Source of the DNA: Verrucomicrobiia bacterium
GTDB taxonomy: Bacteria > Verrucomicrobiota > Verrucomicrobiia > Limisphaerales > DASXHY01
Reading direction: 5' to 3'
DNA length: 64,000 bases
Assembly: GCA_035629175.1 (NCBI GenBank)
Contig: DASPIL010000021.1
Coordinates: 1 to 64,000 of the forward strand
The notes beneath the pieces were generated by a model. It had not been told where the DNA came from and did not search any database. It saw only the letters and a list, made by a program, of their open reading frames with translations. The translations under genes were made by a program, and so were the position numbers. Below, piece after piece: positions 43,044 through 53,263 of this stretch (position 1 is its first letter; the number at the start of each line of letters is the position of its first letter).

Positions 43044-43940
43044 GTGTTTTCCCGCGTCGGCAAATGGCTCGCGTTCGTGCGCTTCTCGCACACGGTGTTC
43101 GCCCTTCCGTTCGCCCTGGCGGCGATGTGCGTTGCCGCGCGCGACAATCGCGGATGGCCGGGATGGCGCCCGTTTGGTCTGATCCTCGCCGCGATGGTCT
43201 GCGCCCGCACCTGCGCCATGGCATTCAATCGCGTGGTCGATCGCCGTTTCGATGCGTTGAATCCGCGAACGGCACGGCGCCATTTGCCTGCTGGAGAAGT
43301 ATCGGTCGCGGGCGCCGTAACACTCTGCGCCCTCTCCGCGGCTGGCTTGATCGCGGCAAGTTACTTCCTCAACCCGTTGTGCTTCTATCTCTCGCCCGTT
43401 GCCCTGGTTGTCATCTGCTTTTATTCGCTCACAAAACGGTTCACCGACTACACCCACGTGTTCCTGGGGATCGCCCTCGCGCTGGCACCCATCGGCGCAT
43501 GGCTCGCTGTTAAAGGATCCAATCTAAGCATTTTGGAAATCATCCAGATGCTCGTTCTCTCGGCTGCGGTCGTGTTGTGGCTGGTCGGTTTCGACATCAT
43601 TTACGCGCTTCAGGATTATGAGTTCGACCGTGCCCACGGCCTCCATTCGCTGGTTGTCGCATGGGGACCGAAGAATGCGCTTCAAGCGGCGTTTCTTGCG
43701 CACATGGTCATGTGCGGCCTGCTCTTTGCCTTCGGCGTGCTCTGCCGCTTTCGTGTCGTTTACCTGGTCGGCTGGATGATCATCGCGCTCTGCCTGGCGC
43801 TGGAACATTGGATCGCACGCAGGCGCAGCTTGAACTGGGTGAACGTGGCGTTCTTTCGTTTGAACGCGATTGTCAGCGCCGTGTTCTTCGCCGTCGTTGC
43901 CGCAGAAGTCATTTTTCGGGGCGGCTTCCGATGGCGTTGA
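43044..43940 (+). CDS. ubiA: UbiA-family prenyltransferase
   Basis: A 298-residue membrane enzyme with about eight hydrophobic segments. The two Asp-rich Mg-diphosphate motifs of UbiA proteins are present: NRVVDRRFDALNPRT and DYEFDRAHGLHS, along with YSLTKRFT. It attaches a polyprenyl chain to an aromatic acid in quinone synthesis, either 4-hydroxybenzoate (UbiA) or the futalosine-derived naphthoate (MqnP). It starts 6 bases after ubiX, so the two are co-transcribed. The C-terminus is complete (VIFRGGFRWR). It converges on the histidine kinase gene. Confidence 0.93.
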   Translation: MFSRVGKWLAFVRFSHTVFALPFALAAMCVAARDNRGWPGWRPFGLILAAMVCARTCAMAFNRVVDRRFDALNPRTARRHLPAGEVSVAGAVTLCALSAAGLIAASYFLNPLCFYLSPVALVVICFYSLTKRFTDYTHVFLGIALALAPIGAWLAVKGSNLSILEIIQMLVLSAAVVLWLVGFDIIYALQDYEFDRAHGLHSLVVAWGPKNALQAAFLAHMVMCGLLFAFGVLCRFRVVYLVGWMIIALCLALEHWIARRRSLNWVNVAFFRLNAIVSAVFFAVVAAEVIFRGGFRWR

Positions 43941-43963
43941 TCATGACCGCCAGCAAAGCCAGG

Positions 43964-45658
43964 TCAGGGCGGCGGCTTTTGAAGGCTGATCCAAAACCGG
44001 CTGCCGCGGCCCGGCTCCGATTCCACCCCAACCGTTCCGCCAATGCGCTGGATCGATCGACGAACAATCGCCAGTCCGATTCCCGTTCCAGCGTAGGTCT
44101 TCTGCGAATGCAACCGTTTAAAAACCTCGAAAATACGCTCGTAGTATTGAGGCTCGATGCCGATTCCATTGTCTCCAATCCAGATACGGTAGTGGCTGCC
44201 CGTATCCTCGGACCACACCGTGATTTCCGGCTTAACATCCTGAGCAACAAATTTCATGGCGTTGTTGAACAGGTTGGTGAATACCGTTGCCAGGACAAGA
44301 TCGTGGCCCAGAACGACAGGCAGCTTACCCTTGCGAACGACTTTCGCATGGCGTTCCTGCAGGGTCACGTGCAGGTTTGCAATGACTCGGTTCAGAATCT
44401 CGTTGGCATCAACAGCAGTGGCCAGCAACTCGACGGTGTTGAAACGGCCATACTCGAGCAGGTCCTGGATCAAGGTGTCCATCTGCTGGCCCGCGGCCAC
44501 GATGCGCCGCACGAAATCCGCCCCGCGGTCGCCGAGGCGCACGTTGGGGTCCTCCTGGAGCGCGGTGCCAAAGCCCGCCATGACACGCAACGGCCCGCGC
44601 AGGTCGTGTGCGATGCTGTAGCAGAAGCTCTCGAGCTGCTTGTTGCTTTCACGCAGCTCGTGCGTGCGGGCATCCACGCGGCGCTCCAGTTCCTCGTTCA
44701 GGTGCTGCAGCAACTGGTTCGTCTGGGCAACCTGCTCCTCCGCGCCCTTCCGCGCCGTAATATCCTCCAGGGCAATCAACAGGACGGGCGCCGAATCCTC
44801 CTTGTGCTGGAGTCTGCGAACGTTGCACAGGAGCACCTGGGGACCGGACGCCCGATGTTGCATCCTGAATTCAAAATTCTTCAACGGAACGTTCTTGAGC
44901 AGGACATCTTCAAGCCGGCTTCTCAGGTCGTTGCCTGTCCACGACACCTTGAGCACTGCTTCCAAGGACAAACCAGTCATCAGCTTCGGCGCCGCGTGGA
45001 AAAGCTCCGCGAACGCTTCGTTCATCCTGAGGATCCGAAACGAAGCGTCGACCACCAAAAGGGGCTCGTGAATGGTCTGGATGATGGCGTCAGCAAACTC
45101 CCTCGCTTCCCGTACGGCACCTTCGTTCTTTTGCCGCTCTGTCAGGTCGACGATCGCCGTCTGGTATTCCCGCCGCCGCTCTGTTCCCGAGCATGTGCTC
45201 ACCATCTGCACGGGGATGGATCGTCTCTCAGTGTGCTTCAAACGCAGCTCCGAAACCACTAGGCCGCCGCCATTGCAGCGGCCGCAACGCCGCAGATGCA
45301 GCAGCGCAATGTCGATGTCTTCGCATAAAACAAAATTCTGAAGTGCGGGATTGAGCATGCTGTGGAATTCCAGCCCGAGAAGATTGGCCGCCGTACGGTT
45401 GCAATCCGTGATCAGGCCGTTTTCGTCCAGGGTGACATAGCTGATGGGAATATTCTGGTACAGGTTGTGAAGGCGATCCCGGGCTTGTTGCAACTCCTTC
45501 TGCTCGCGGTGCAGGTGGGCGATCTCCATTTCCGCCTGGGTCTGTTGAAGTTCCAGGGAAACAACCAATCTATCCCGTTCCTCTTTGGCCGCTGTGGATT
45601 CCCCTGATGTCATGCGCCTCAAGGAGACATGCCGACGATTCCTCGCCAGTTTCTTCAT
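43964..45658 (-). CDS. Soluble PAS-PAS histidine kinase
   Basis: A 564-residue kinase with no membrane segment. A coiled coil (residues about 25-65) is followed by PAS 1 (about 66-175; ends DLTERQK) and PAS 2 (about 185-305; ends DITARKG), a second coil with EELERRVDARTHELRESN, and the HisKA box SIAHDLRGPL with His351. The ATPase has LFNNAMKF (N box), GDNGIGI (G1), EVFKRLH (F box) and GTGIGLAIV (G2). It resembles bacteriophytochrome-type kinases without the chromophore module. PAS 1 includes CGRCNGGGL, two cysteines that might bind something, but this is uncertain. It lies 119 bases downstream of the CheB-CheR fusion on the same strand and may be co-transcribed. Confidence 0.9.
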   Translation of the reverse strand: MKKLARNRRHVSLRRMTSGESTAAKEERDRLVVSLELQQTQAEMEIAHLHREQKELQQARDRLHNLYQNIPISYVTLDENGLITDCNRTAANLLGLEFHSMLNPALQNFVLCEDIDIALLHLRRCGRCNGGGLVVSELRLKHTERRSIPVQMVSTCSGTERRREYQTAIVDLTERQKNEGAVREAREFADAIIQTIHEPLLVVDASFRILRMNEAFAELFHAAPKLMTGLSLEAVLKVSWTGNDLRSRLEDVLLKNVPLKNFEFRMQHRASGPQVLLCNVRRLQHKEDSAPVLLIALEDITARKGAEEQVAQTNQLLQHLNEELERRVDARTHELRESNKQLESFCYSIAHDLRGPLRVMAGFGTALQEDPNVRLGDRGADFVRRIVAAGQQMDTLIQDLLEYGRFNTVELLATAVDANEILNRVIANLHVTLQERHAKVVRKGKLPVVLGHDLVLATVFTNLFNNAMKFVAQDVKPEITVWSEDTGSHYRIWIGDNGIGIEPQYYERIFEVFKRLHSQKTYAGTGIGLAIVRRSIQRIGGTVGVESEPGRGSRFWISLQKPPP

Positions 45659-45777
45659 TCAATGCCTGTCTTCTGCGACGGACCACGAGAGTGGCGGAGC
45701 CCGAGAACGCAGCCTAAGCTGGTAAAAATGCCGCTACAAGGAGTTTTCGAACAATACGGAATTGTCCTCGGAAAAAA

Positions 45778-48700
45778 TTACTGAGAAAGAGAGGCGGCCG
45801 ATGTCGTGGCCTCACCAAATCGCACGACAACATAGTGAGTTCCTTTCGATTGCTGGTATATGCGCCGCGCCGCCACCATGAATGTTGAGGGTTCGCCCGA
45901 TTCTCCGAGGATGTCCACGCGGCGGTTCGCCGCCCGTTTGTTTTCCGGAAGGAGCTCCGTAAGCAAAGAACGAAGAGCAGGAATGTTCCATCGGCTGTTG
46001 CGCATCTCGAAAATCCCCTTCGCCTCGGTTTCTTCACGAGAGAGGCCAAACGTCAGCAGGAAGTTATCGTTTGCCTTCGCCACGACCAGCTCCTCATTGA
46101 GAATCAGCATCGGGTCCGACGTCATTTCCGTGATCTCATCGATTGCTTGGCGGATATCCCCGATGTCCACAAGGACGATGACGGCGCCTTGAATTCGATT
46201 CTCGCTCGTGCGATACGGGCGAATCCTCATGGAATACCAGTGACCTTCCTTGTCCTGGACGTCGATTTCTCGCATTATCAGGCTGTCGATTACCTCGGAA
46301 ACGATGCGATCCAGCCGGGGAACCGTGATGTTGGGATTGATGTCACTGATGCGGCGTCCAACGTCGGCTGGGATGAGATTGAAGAGCCTCTCGGCAAGCG
46401 GTGTGAATCTTCGAAGCGCGAGATCGTTGTCGAGCATCAGCATCGGCATGTTAAAGCTGCCGAGCAGGTTGTTCAGGTCGTTATTGGCCTGGCTGAGTTC
46501 CACGTTCCGGTTCTGCAATTCCTCGTTTAATGTGGTGAGTTCCTCATTACTGGATTGCAATTCCTCCTTCGCCGTTTCCAGTTCTTCGTTGGTGCTTTGC
46601 AACTCCTCGTTGCTCGACTGGATTTCCTCGTTCGCAGACTTGAGCTCCTCGTTCGTGACCTCCTGCTCTTCGATGATGGTCTGGAGCGATTCCCGCGTGT
46701 GATTAATCTCCTTACGCAGTCGCTGAATCTCGCGTTCAGTGAGCTGCTGAGCCTTCGGCACCTTCGCCCGCCGCCCCTTTTCCTCCTTCTGCACGCCAAT
46801 CACATCGTGGAACAGCACGAGGAAAAAGCGGACGGAACTGGGAGAGGTCTTGAAAGGAACAACTTCCACGCCGACTTCACGATAATGACCGTTGTAGCGG
46901 ATGCGGACGGGGTGTTTTCGAACGGGAAGCCTCGTCTTGGATGCCTGTGCGAACGCCGTGCGGATGTCGATGATCAACTCTTCGCGCGCCATCTTGAGCA
47001 GGTTCAGGCTGGCGGTCCCCGGCGCGGGTTCCATGTAATAGCCCGTGCGTCCTCGAAAATGCAATACTTCGAGTCTGGAATTCACAACCACACCTGCCGG
47101 CGCGTATTGCGAAAGAAGGATGTCATCCGCCCGGCGCTGCAGGTCCAGAGGACTGAGATCCTCTTTCAGCCGGGCGGGCTTGTTCTGGGAGATCTCAGGC
47201 GAGGGTGACGGAAAGAACTCCAGATCAGGCCGCGAATGATTCTCCACCTTGCAATAAATCTTGTTCTTCTTGTCTACCACTGAGAAAAGCGTGGCAAAAC
47301 TTCCCACAGTTTCAGACGTGCCAAGCATCAAGAAACCGCCCGAACGCAGCGAGTAATGGAAGGTTGGCATCACCTTGCGCTGCAGTTCCGGCCCCAGATA
47401 GATCAGAAGGTTGCGGCAGCTGATGAGATCGAGCTTGGAGAACGGGGGATCCTCCGCAACGTTCTGGCGGGCAAAGATGCAGAGATCGCGGATGAACTTT
47501 GCAATCTGGTATCCGTCCTCGACCTTCACAAAATATCGGCGCAGCCGCTCTGGCGATACTTGCGCCGAGATGTTGGAGCTGTATAACCCGATACGCGCGC
47601 GGGCGACAATCGCATCGCTGATGTCGGTTCCGAAAATCTGGATCTGCTTGCCGCTCACATTCTTTCCGAGGAATTCGTGGAGGCATATGGCCAGCGAATA
47701 CACCTCCTCGCCAGTCGAACAGCCCGGAACCCAAATGCGGATCGGAATTTCGCTGTTCTTGTTCTTTGTAATTCCCGGAAGCACCTTCTTCTTGAGCGCC
47801 GCAAACACCTGAGGGTCTCGAAAGAAGCCAGTGACTTTGATCAGGATGTCATTGAAAAGCAGGTCGACCTCGGCCGGATTCTTTTGCAGGTGCCGCAGGT
47901 ATTCCTGAAGGCTGCTCATCCTGCGCAGCACGATTCGCCGAAGGATTCGGCGCTTGAGAGTTGTGACCTTGTAAAACGTGAAGTCCACGCCCGTGGCGGA
48001 TCGAAGCAGGGAAAAAATCCGGGTCAGGTCCGCATCCATCTCGGGTTGGGGAGCGTGCAACTCCTCGATCCTGGCGCGCGGCGCCGCCTGGGAAATACGC
48101 TTCAGCTCGCGCGCGATGTTTCCCGGCGACATGACAAAATCGACACATCCCGCCCGCACGGCACTCCCTGGCATCGCCCCGAATTTTGCAGAACGCTCCT
48201 CTTGCGCAAACGTGATCCCGCCCTCCGCCTTGATCTCCTGCAGACCCTCTGTGCCATCCACACCATTTCCAGAAAGCACAATTCCAACCGCCGCATTTCC
48301 CTGGTCCATGGCAAGGGACCGAAAGAAACGGTCGATCGGCAGGTTCGGCCCTTGAACTTCCTTGCGTGGTGTCAGATAGAGCACGCCGCCCGCGATTTCC
48401 AATGAACGGTCGGGCGGAATAACATACACGTGATTGGCCTCGACTACCGTTGCGTCCTGGATATCCCTCACGAGCATGGATGTCGCAGGTGAGAGGAGAT
48501 GCGTCAGGCTGCTTGCGTGCGATGGATCCAAATGCTGCACCAGCACGAACGCCATGCCCGTGTCCGTGGGCAGATTCTCCAGCAGCTTCGAAAAAGCCTC
48601 CAAGCCGCCCGCCGACGCTCCGACTCCAACGATAAGAAACGGCTTGTTTCCGTCGGAAGAATGGGTGTTGATCCGCGACGTTGCGGCTGCCTCCTGAACC

Positions 48701-48918
48701 TCGGACTTTGCCGCTTGAGGATGGCCTGCTTCGCCGCCTTGCCCGGCCCCCATCGCAAAAGACGCGGCTGATTTCGATGAGCTTCGTGTGCTGCGCTTTT
48801 TCCGGGATCCTTCCACTGGCCGCGCAGAAGGGATTTTCGTGGTGGCCGGTTCGGGGAGCGGTGAAGATGCCTTGCGTGGCTTCGATTTCGGGCTTCGGGA
48901 GTTGGATGACTTTGACAT
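45778..48918 (-). CDS. CheB-CheR-coiled coil-PAS fusion protein
   Basis: About 1046 residues from the Met at 48918; the frame extends to 48987. After a basic Ser-rich linker of about 90 residues come a CheB methylesterase domain (GVGASAGG with the catalytic Ser, QHLDPSH with the His, GNGVDGTEG with the Asp) and a CheR methyltransferase domain (about 290-545; WVPGCSTGEEVYSLAICL is the SAM-binding motif). A long coiled coil then runs from about 725 to 805 with repeats of the heptad NEELQS(S/T), and two PAS-like domains follow (ends DIGDIRQ and VRFG). No receiver domain precedes CheB. Such fusions pair with hybrid kinases and are thought to act in two-component signalling rather than in flagellar chemotaxis. 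Followed by the histidine kinase. Confidence 0.92.
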   Translation of the reverse strand: MSKSSNSRSPKSKPRKASSPLPEPATTKIPSARPVEGSRKKRSTRSSSKSAASFAMGAGQGGEAGHPQAAKSEVQEAAATSRINTHSSDGNKPFLIVGVGASAGGLEAFSKLLENLPTDTGMAFVLVQHLDPSHASSLTHLLSPATSMLVRDIQDATVVEANHVYVIPPDRSLEIAGGVLYLTPRKEVQGPNLPIDRFFRSLAMDQGNAAVGIVLSGNGVDGTEGLQEIKAEGGITFAQEERSAKFGAMPGSAVRAGCVDFVMSPGNIARELKRISQAAPRARIEELHAPQPEMDADLTRIFSLLRSATGVDFTFYKVTTLKRRILRRIVLRRMSSLQEYLRHLQKNPAEVDLLFNDILIKVTGFFRDPQVFAALKKKVLPGITKNKNSEIPIRIWVPGCSTGEEVYSLAICLHEFLGKNVSGKQIQIFGTDISDAIVARARIGLYSSNISAQVSPERLRRYFVKVEDGYQIAKFIRDLCIFARQNVAEDPPFSKLDLISCRNLLIYLGPELQRKVMPTFHYSLRSGGFLMLGTSETVGSFATLFSVVDKKNKIYCKVENHSRPDLEFFPSPSPEISQNKPARLKEDLSPLDLQRRADDILLSQYAPAGVVVNSRLEVLHFRGRTGYYMEPAPGTASLNLLKMAREELIIDIRTAFAQASKTRLPVRKHPVRIRYNGHYREVGVEVVPFKTSPSSVRFFLVLFHDVIGVQKEEKGRRAKVPKAQQLTEREIQRLRKEINHTRESLQTIIEEQEVTNEELKSANEEIQSSNEELQSTNEELETAKEELQSSNEELTTLNEELQNRNVELSQANNDLNNLLGSFNMPMLMLDNDLALRRFTPLAERLFNLIPADVGRRISDINPNITVPRLDRIVSEVIDSLIMREIDVQDKEGHWYSMRIRPYRTSENRIQGAVIVLVDIGDIRQAIDEITEMTSDPMLILNEELVVAKANDNFLLTFGLSREETEAKGIFEMRNSRWNIPALRSLLTELLPENKRAANRRVDILGESGEPSTFMVAARRIYQQSKGTHYVVVRFGEATTSAASLSQ

Positions 48919-49072
48919 TTGACCCGTTCGACAGTAACCGGAATTGAACGTGAGCTTAGAACCAGCCTCTACAAACGCAATCGCCATCTGCGCACGGCCA
49001 CGACGCCACCGCGATTGGAAGGGTCATCGCGTTCAGAAACTGCGTTGGTATTTCGCTGCACATCTCTGCTCT

Positions 49073-50002
49073 TTACAAGCGCCCCAGCACCTCTTCCAGC
49101 AGCTTGATATCATGCGCAGCGGCGCTGGCGTTTTCTTTGTAACGTTTTTTTAATTGGGCGTTTGAACCCTCTGCAAGGTGCTCGTAAATCGCCTGGCTTT
49201 CCCGCAGCTTCCGCAAAGCAACCCAAACCGCGCGTTCAACGGCCTCGGAATGCCCTTCGGTGAAACTCTCAAACGAAAAGCGATGGCCGACATGGCAATG
49301 CAACTGTGTGGATTTCCCATTCTTAAACTCGAGCAGCGCGCCGCCGCAATCGGGGCATGTAAAGGCGATTGGCTCGTTGTTTGCCGCTATGTCTTCGGGC
49401 ATTTCGCACTCATCTCCGGCAAGCTCAGGCAAATCCGTGACACGCTTGTTGGAAACCATCCGCACCAGCGCTCCTGCAATATCGCCGATCTTGAGGCATT
49501 GATCCGTCTTCACCTGCCGCATGACGTTTGAAGGCATGTCGGAGACTTCAGCATCGCTCGGATCCTGGACGATCACAGAGCCGCCGCGGGATTTCACTGC
49601 AAGCGCGCCCGCGCTGCCGTCGTCCAGCGCACCCGAGAGCACCACGGCCACAACTGATCGTCGATAAGCGCGCGCCGCGCTGCGGAACAATGTGTCCACG
49701 GCCGGGCGGTGACGATTCTCCCGCGGGCCCATGGTGGCAATGGCACAACCGCGCTTCACGATCAGGTGTCGATTTGCCGGTGCCACATAAACGCTTCCGG
49801 CGCGCAGCGGCGTCGGCTGCTCGGGGCTGGTCACAGGAAGTTTGCTGGAACGCTGGAGAACATCGCGCAGCGCACTGGAGTGTTCGGCAATATGGATCAC
49901 CGCGAGGATGGGCGCCGGAAAGTCCGGCGGAATACCTCGAAGCAGCGAGCACAACGCCTGAATCCCGCCAGCGGAACCGCCGACGACGATGACTTTCTTC
50001 AT
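49073..50002 (-). CDS. cheB: CheB methylesterase with C-terminal zinc-ribbon extension
   Basis: About 309 residues from the Met at 50002, which puts KKVIVVGGSAGG directly at the N-terminus; the frame extends to 50050. The catalytic triad is visible: Ser in GGSAGGIQAL, His in AVIHIAEHSS and Asp in SGALDDGSAG. No receiver domain is present. Residues about 215-255 add a zinc knuckle (CPDCGG ... HCHVGHRFS), then a helical tail rich in Glu/Lys ending ELLEEVLGRL-like. This C-terminal extension is found in many soil-bacteria CheB homologues; its role is unknown. It lies 154 bases upstream of the CheB-CheR fusion on the same strand. Confidence 0.9.
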   Translation of the reverse strand: MKKVIVVGGSAGGIQALCSLLRGIPPDFPAPILAVIHIAEHSSALRDVLQRSSKLPVTSPEQPTPLRAGSVYVAPANRHLIVKRGCAIATMGPRENRHRPAVDTLFRSAARAYRRSVVAVVLSGALDDGSAGALAVKSRGGSVIVQDPSDAEVSDMPSNVMRQVKTDQCLKIGDIAGALVRMVSNKRVTDLPELAGDECEMPEDIAANNEPIAFTCPDCGGALLEFKNGKSTQLHCHVGHRFSFESFTEGHSEAVERAVWVALRKLRESQAIYEHLAEGSNAQLKKRYKENASAAAHDIKLLEEVLGRL

Positions 50003-50169
50003 CCCAAAGGGTAGCACGAGGCACGGGCCGCCGAGAGTGGTAGTTCTCACCAGCCCGTGAATACTGGGGAGAACCGCCGCCCAAAGGCCGGTCCTCTCGA
50101 AATCGGGGTTCGTTGCTGCGGGTAATGGCGTTGTTGGCCATTTGCTCTCTCCCAGTGCATAATGGAAGC

Positions 50170-50538
50170 ATGAAAACCGTTGCGATCATCGGAGCATCGA
50201 GCAACCGCGGAAAGTTTGGGAACAAGGCAGTTCGCGCATTTCTACAGCAAGGTTACACGGTCTATCCCGTGAATCCCAATGAAGCTGAGGTCGAAGGATT
50301 GCCAACGTTCAAAAATGTGCGCGATGTTCCTGAACGGCCGCATATGATCAGCGTTTACGTGCCGCCTTCGGTTCTGTTGAAGGTGTTGCCTGATATCGCG
50401 GCGCGGGGATGTGACGAGCTGTGGCTGAATCCGGGAACGGAATCAGACGCCGTGCTGGAGGAAGCGAAACGCCTGGGGCTCAACGTTATTCAGGCTTGCA
50501 GCATCGTGGGAGTGGGTGTCTCGCCGTATCGCCTTTGA
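50170..50538 (+). CDS. CoA-binding domain protein (YccU-like)
   Basis: 122 residues, start at 50170 with GGAAG five bases upstream. A Rossmann-type CoA-binding domain is complete: KTVAIIGASSNRGKFGNKAVRAF, GYTVYPVNP, LPTFKNVRDVP, SVYVPPSVLLKVLPDIAARG and ELWLNPGTESD. Members are small cytosolic proteins of unclear role related to succinyl-CoA synthetase alpha. Transcribed away from cheB and convergent with the sdhB gene. Confidence 0.9.
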   Translation: MKTVAIIGASSNRGKFGNKAVRAFLQQGYTVYPVNPNEAEVEGLPTFKNVRDVPERPHMISVYVPPSVLLKVLPDIAARGCDELWLNPGTESDAVLEEAKRLGLNVIQACSIVGVGVSPYRL

Positions 50539-50572
50539 AGGCGAATCCATCACCTAACGCCATTGCCTGCAG

Positions 50573-51319
50573 CTATTTGCCTTTCAGCGCAGCCAGGCCG
50601 TAATCGCGGTTGAGCTTGGCGATAAAGCTGAGGCTGATTTCCTTCGGACACACGGCCTCGCACGATCCCGTCACTGTGCAATTGCCGAATCCTTCCGCGT
50701 CCATCTGCCGCACCATGTTCATCGCCCGGCGATCCTTCTCAGCCTTGCCCTGGGGCAGCAGGTTGAGGTGCGACACCTTGGCGGCAACGAACAGCATGGC
50801 TGACGCGTTCTTGCAAACCGCAACGCACGCTCCGCAACCAATGCAAGCCGCGGCGTCCATCGAAAGATCCGCATCAGTTTTGGGAACTGGCAATGCGTTG
50901 CCGTCCGGAGTTCCGCCCGTGTTGACGGAAACAAACCCGCCCGCCTGGATGATGCGGTCAAACGCCGCGCGATTCACCGCCAGGTCTTTGATCGTGGGAA
51001 ATGCTTTGGCGCGCCAGGGTTCGATCGTGATGGTGTCGCCATCATGGAAATGGCGCATGTGCAACTGGCAGGTGGCCGTGCCTCGATGGCCGCCGTGCGG
51101 TATGCCGTTGATCACGAGCGAACACATGCCGCAAATGCCTTCGCGGCAATCAGAGTCAAAGGCGATCGGATCCCCGCCGGCCTGGATGATGTCCTCGTTA
51201 ACGACGTCCAGCATTTCCAGGAACGACATGTCTTCGATGACACCCTTCGCCTGATAGGTTTCAAAGCGCCCCGCGGAGCTCGCGTTCTTCTGCCGCCAAA
51301 CTTTCAGTGTAAGATTCAT
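50573..51319 (-). CDS. sdhB: Succinate dehydrogenase/fumarate reductase iron-sulfur subunit
   Basis: About 248 residues from the Met at 51319; the frame runs to 51439 into sdhA. The [2Fe-2S] ferredoxin domain has CREGICGMC and a further Cys (ATCQLHM), and the C-terminal ferredoxin-like part has [11 protein letters not shown] and [17 protein letters not shown] for the [4Fe-4S] and [3Fe-4S] clusters. It passes electrons between SdhA and the membrane cytochrome. It is the last gene of the sdhC-sdhA-sdhB operon, with 26 bases between sdhA stop and this start. Confidence 0.96.
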   Translation of the reverse strand: MNLTLKVWRQKNASSAGRFETYQAKGVIEDMSFLEMLDVVNEDIIQAGGDPIAFDSDCREGICGMCSLVINGIPHGGHRGTATCQLHMRHFHDGDTITIEPWRAKAFPTIKDLAVNRAAFDRIIQAGGFVSVNTGGTPDGNALPVPKTDADLSMDAAACIGCGACVAVCKNASAMLFVAAKVSHLNLLPQGKAEKDRRAMNMVRQMDAEGFGNCTVTGSCEAVCPKEISLSFIAKLNRDYGLAALKGK

Positions 51320-51345
51320 GACTAACGGAATGTTGCTAAAGCTTC

Positions 51346-53262
51346 TTACTTGTAACTGCGGGTGCTCATGTGCACTTCCTCGTACACGAGCGGTTCCTTG
51401 TGCAACACGGGCTTCTTGTCGAGCCCCTGGTATTCCCATGCGGCAACATACGAGAAGTTGTCGTCATCGCGTTGCGCCTCGCCATCAGGAGTCTGGAATT
51501 CCGTCCGGAAATGGCCGCCGCAAGACTCATTGCGATGCAACGCGTCGAAGCAGAGCAGTTCCGCAAACTCCATGAAGTCGGCAACACGGCCGGCATACTC
51601 GAGGTCCTGGTTGAACTCGCCGCCCTCACCCGTCACGCGCACGTTCTTCCAAAACTCATCGCGCAGTTCCGGAATGCGTTTCAATGCCTCCTTCAGTCCC
51701 GCCTCATTGCGCGCCATGCCGCACTTCTCCCAAAGCAGCTTCCCGAGTTCGCGATGAAAGGAAGTGACTGTGCGCTTGCCCTTGATGCCGAGCAAGCGAT
51801 TGGTGAAGTTGCGGATGTCCTCCTCCACCTTCCTGAATTCCGGGTGGGTTACCGAAGGTTTTGCCTGCTTCGATGTCGCGAAATAATGGCCGATTGTATA
51901 CGGCAGCACGAAGTAACCGTCCGCCAATCCCTGCATCAATGCACTGGCGCCCAGGCGATTGGCTCCGTGGTCGGAGAAATTCGCCTCGCCCACGCAAAAC
52001 AAGCCTGGGATGGTTGTCATCAGGTTGTAATCCACCCAGGTGCCGCCCATCGTGTAATGCACCGCGGGATAAATGCGCATCGGCATTTGATACGCGTTTT
52101 CGCCCGTGATCTTTTCATACATGTCGAAAAGATTTCCGTAACGCTCGCGAATCTTGTCTTCGCCCAGGCGATTGATGGCATCGGCAAAATCAAGGTAAAC
52201 GCCCAGTCCGCCGGGCCCCACGCCACGGCCGTCGTCACACGCTTCCTTGGCCGCTCGTGAGGAGATGTCGCGTGGCGCAAGATTTCCGAAACTCGGATAT
52301 TTGCGTTCGAGGAAGTAATCGCGGTCCTGCTCGGGAATCGACGATACCGGCTTGCCGCAATCCTCCTTGCGCTTCGGAACCCAGACGCGCCCGTCATTGC
52401 GGAGCGATTCTGACATGAGTGTCAATTTGGACTGATGCTCTCCGCTGACAGGGATGCAGGTGGGATGAATCTGTGTGTAACATGGATTCGCAAAGGCTGC
52501 GCCCTTCTTATAGGCGCGCCACGTTGCCGTGACGTTGCAACCCTTGGCGTTGGTGGACAGGAAGAACGCGTTGCCATAGCCGCCCGTGGCCAGGACCACG
52601 GCATCCGCAGCGTGCGATGCGATCTCACCCGTAACCAGATTGCGCACGACAATGCCCTTGGCATGGCCGTCAACGAGGACCACGTCGAGCATTTCCGTGC
52701 GCGGATACATCTGCACCGATCCCAATCCAATTTGGCGGCAGAGCGCCTGGTACGCACCGAGCAGGAGTTGCTGGCCGGTCTGGCCGCGCGCGTAAAAGGT
52801 GCGGGAAACCTGGGCACCGCCGAACGAGCGGTTGTCGAGCAATCCTCCGTATTCGCGGGCGAATGGAACGCCTTGGGCAACGCATTGGTCGATGATGTTA
52901 ACGCTCACTTGTGCCAGCCGATGCACATTCGCCTCGCGCGCCCGGAAATCGCCGCCCTTGATGGTGTCGTAGAAAAGCCGGTAAATGCTGTCACCGTCGT
53001 TCTGGTAATTCTTGGCGGCATTGATGCCACCCTGCGCCGCGATGCTGTGGGCGCGCCGCGGGCTGTCCTGGAAGCAAAAGCACTTCACGCGATATCCGAG
53101 TTCGGCGAGCGTTGCCGCCGCGGAGGCACCTGCAAGGCCGCTGCCTACAACGACGACATCAAATTTGCGCTTGTTGGCCGGATTGACGAGCTTCAGGTCG
53201 AATTTGTGCTTGTCCCACTTCTGACCGATGGGACCGGAAGGGATTTTGGAATCGAGGACCAT
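51346..53262 (-). CDS. sdhA: Succinate dehydrogenase/fumarate reductase flavoprotein subunit
   Basis: A 638-residue FAD enzyme interconverting succinate and fumarate. [23 protein letters not shown] is the dinucleotide fold; [21 protein letters not shown] carries the His that holds FAD covalently. [15 protein letters not shown] and [20 protein letters not shown] are active-site and FAD-contact segments. Full length. It follows sdhC with only one base between stop and start. This long form with an N-terminal extension ([14 protein letters not shown]) is typical of the Bacteroidetes/Chlamydiae/Verrucomicrobia type complex. Confidence 0.97.
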   Translation of the reverse strand: MVLDSKIPSGPIGQKWDKHKFDLKLVNPANKRKFDVVVVGSGLAGASAAATLAELGYRVKCFCFQDSPRRAHSIAAQGGINAAKNYQNDGDSIYRLFYDTIKGGDFRAREANVHRLAQVSVNIIDQCVAQGVPFAREYGGLLDNRSFGGAQVSRTFYARGQTGQQLLLGAYQALCRQIGLGSVQMYPRTEMLDVVLVDGHAKGIVVRNLVTGEIASHAADAVVLATGGYGNAFFLSTNAKGCNVTATWRAYKKGAAFANPCYTQIHPTCIPVSGEHQSKLTLMSESLRNDGRVWVPKRKEDCGKPVSSIPEQDRDYFLERKYPSFGNLAPRDISSRAAKEACDDGRGVGPGGLGVYLDFADAINRLGEDKIRERYGNLFDMYEKITGENAYQMPMRIYPAVHYTMGGTWVDYNLMTTIPGLFCVGEANFSDHGANRLGASALMQGLADGYFVLPYTIGHYFATSKQAKPSVTHPEFRKVEEDIRNFTNRLLGIKGKRTVTSFHRELGKLLWEKCGMARNEAGLKEALKRIPELRDEFWKNVRVTGEGGEFNQDLEYAGRVADFMEFAELLCFDALHRNESCGGHFRTEFQTPDGEAQRDDDNFSYVAAWEYQGLDKKPVLHKEPLVYEEVHMSTRSYK

Positions 53263-53263
53263 A

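Noticed and set aside
43661-45262. 533-residue plus-strand ORF overlapping ubiA and the histidine kinase
   Set aside because: Opposite the kinase's catalytic domains and out of frame with ubiA; no family resemblance.
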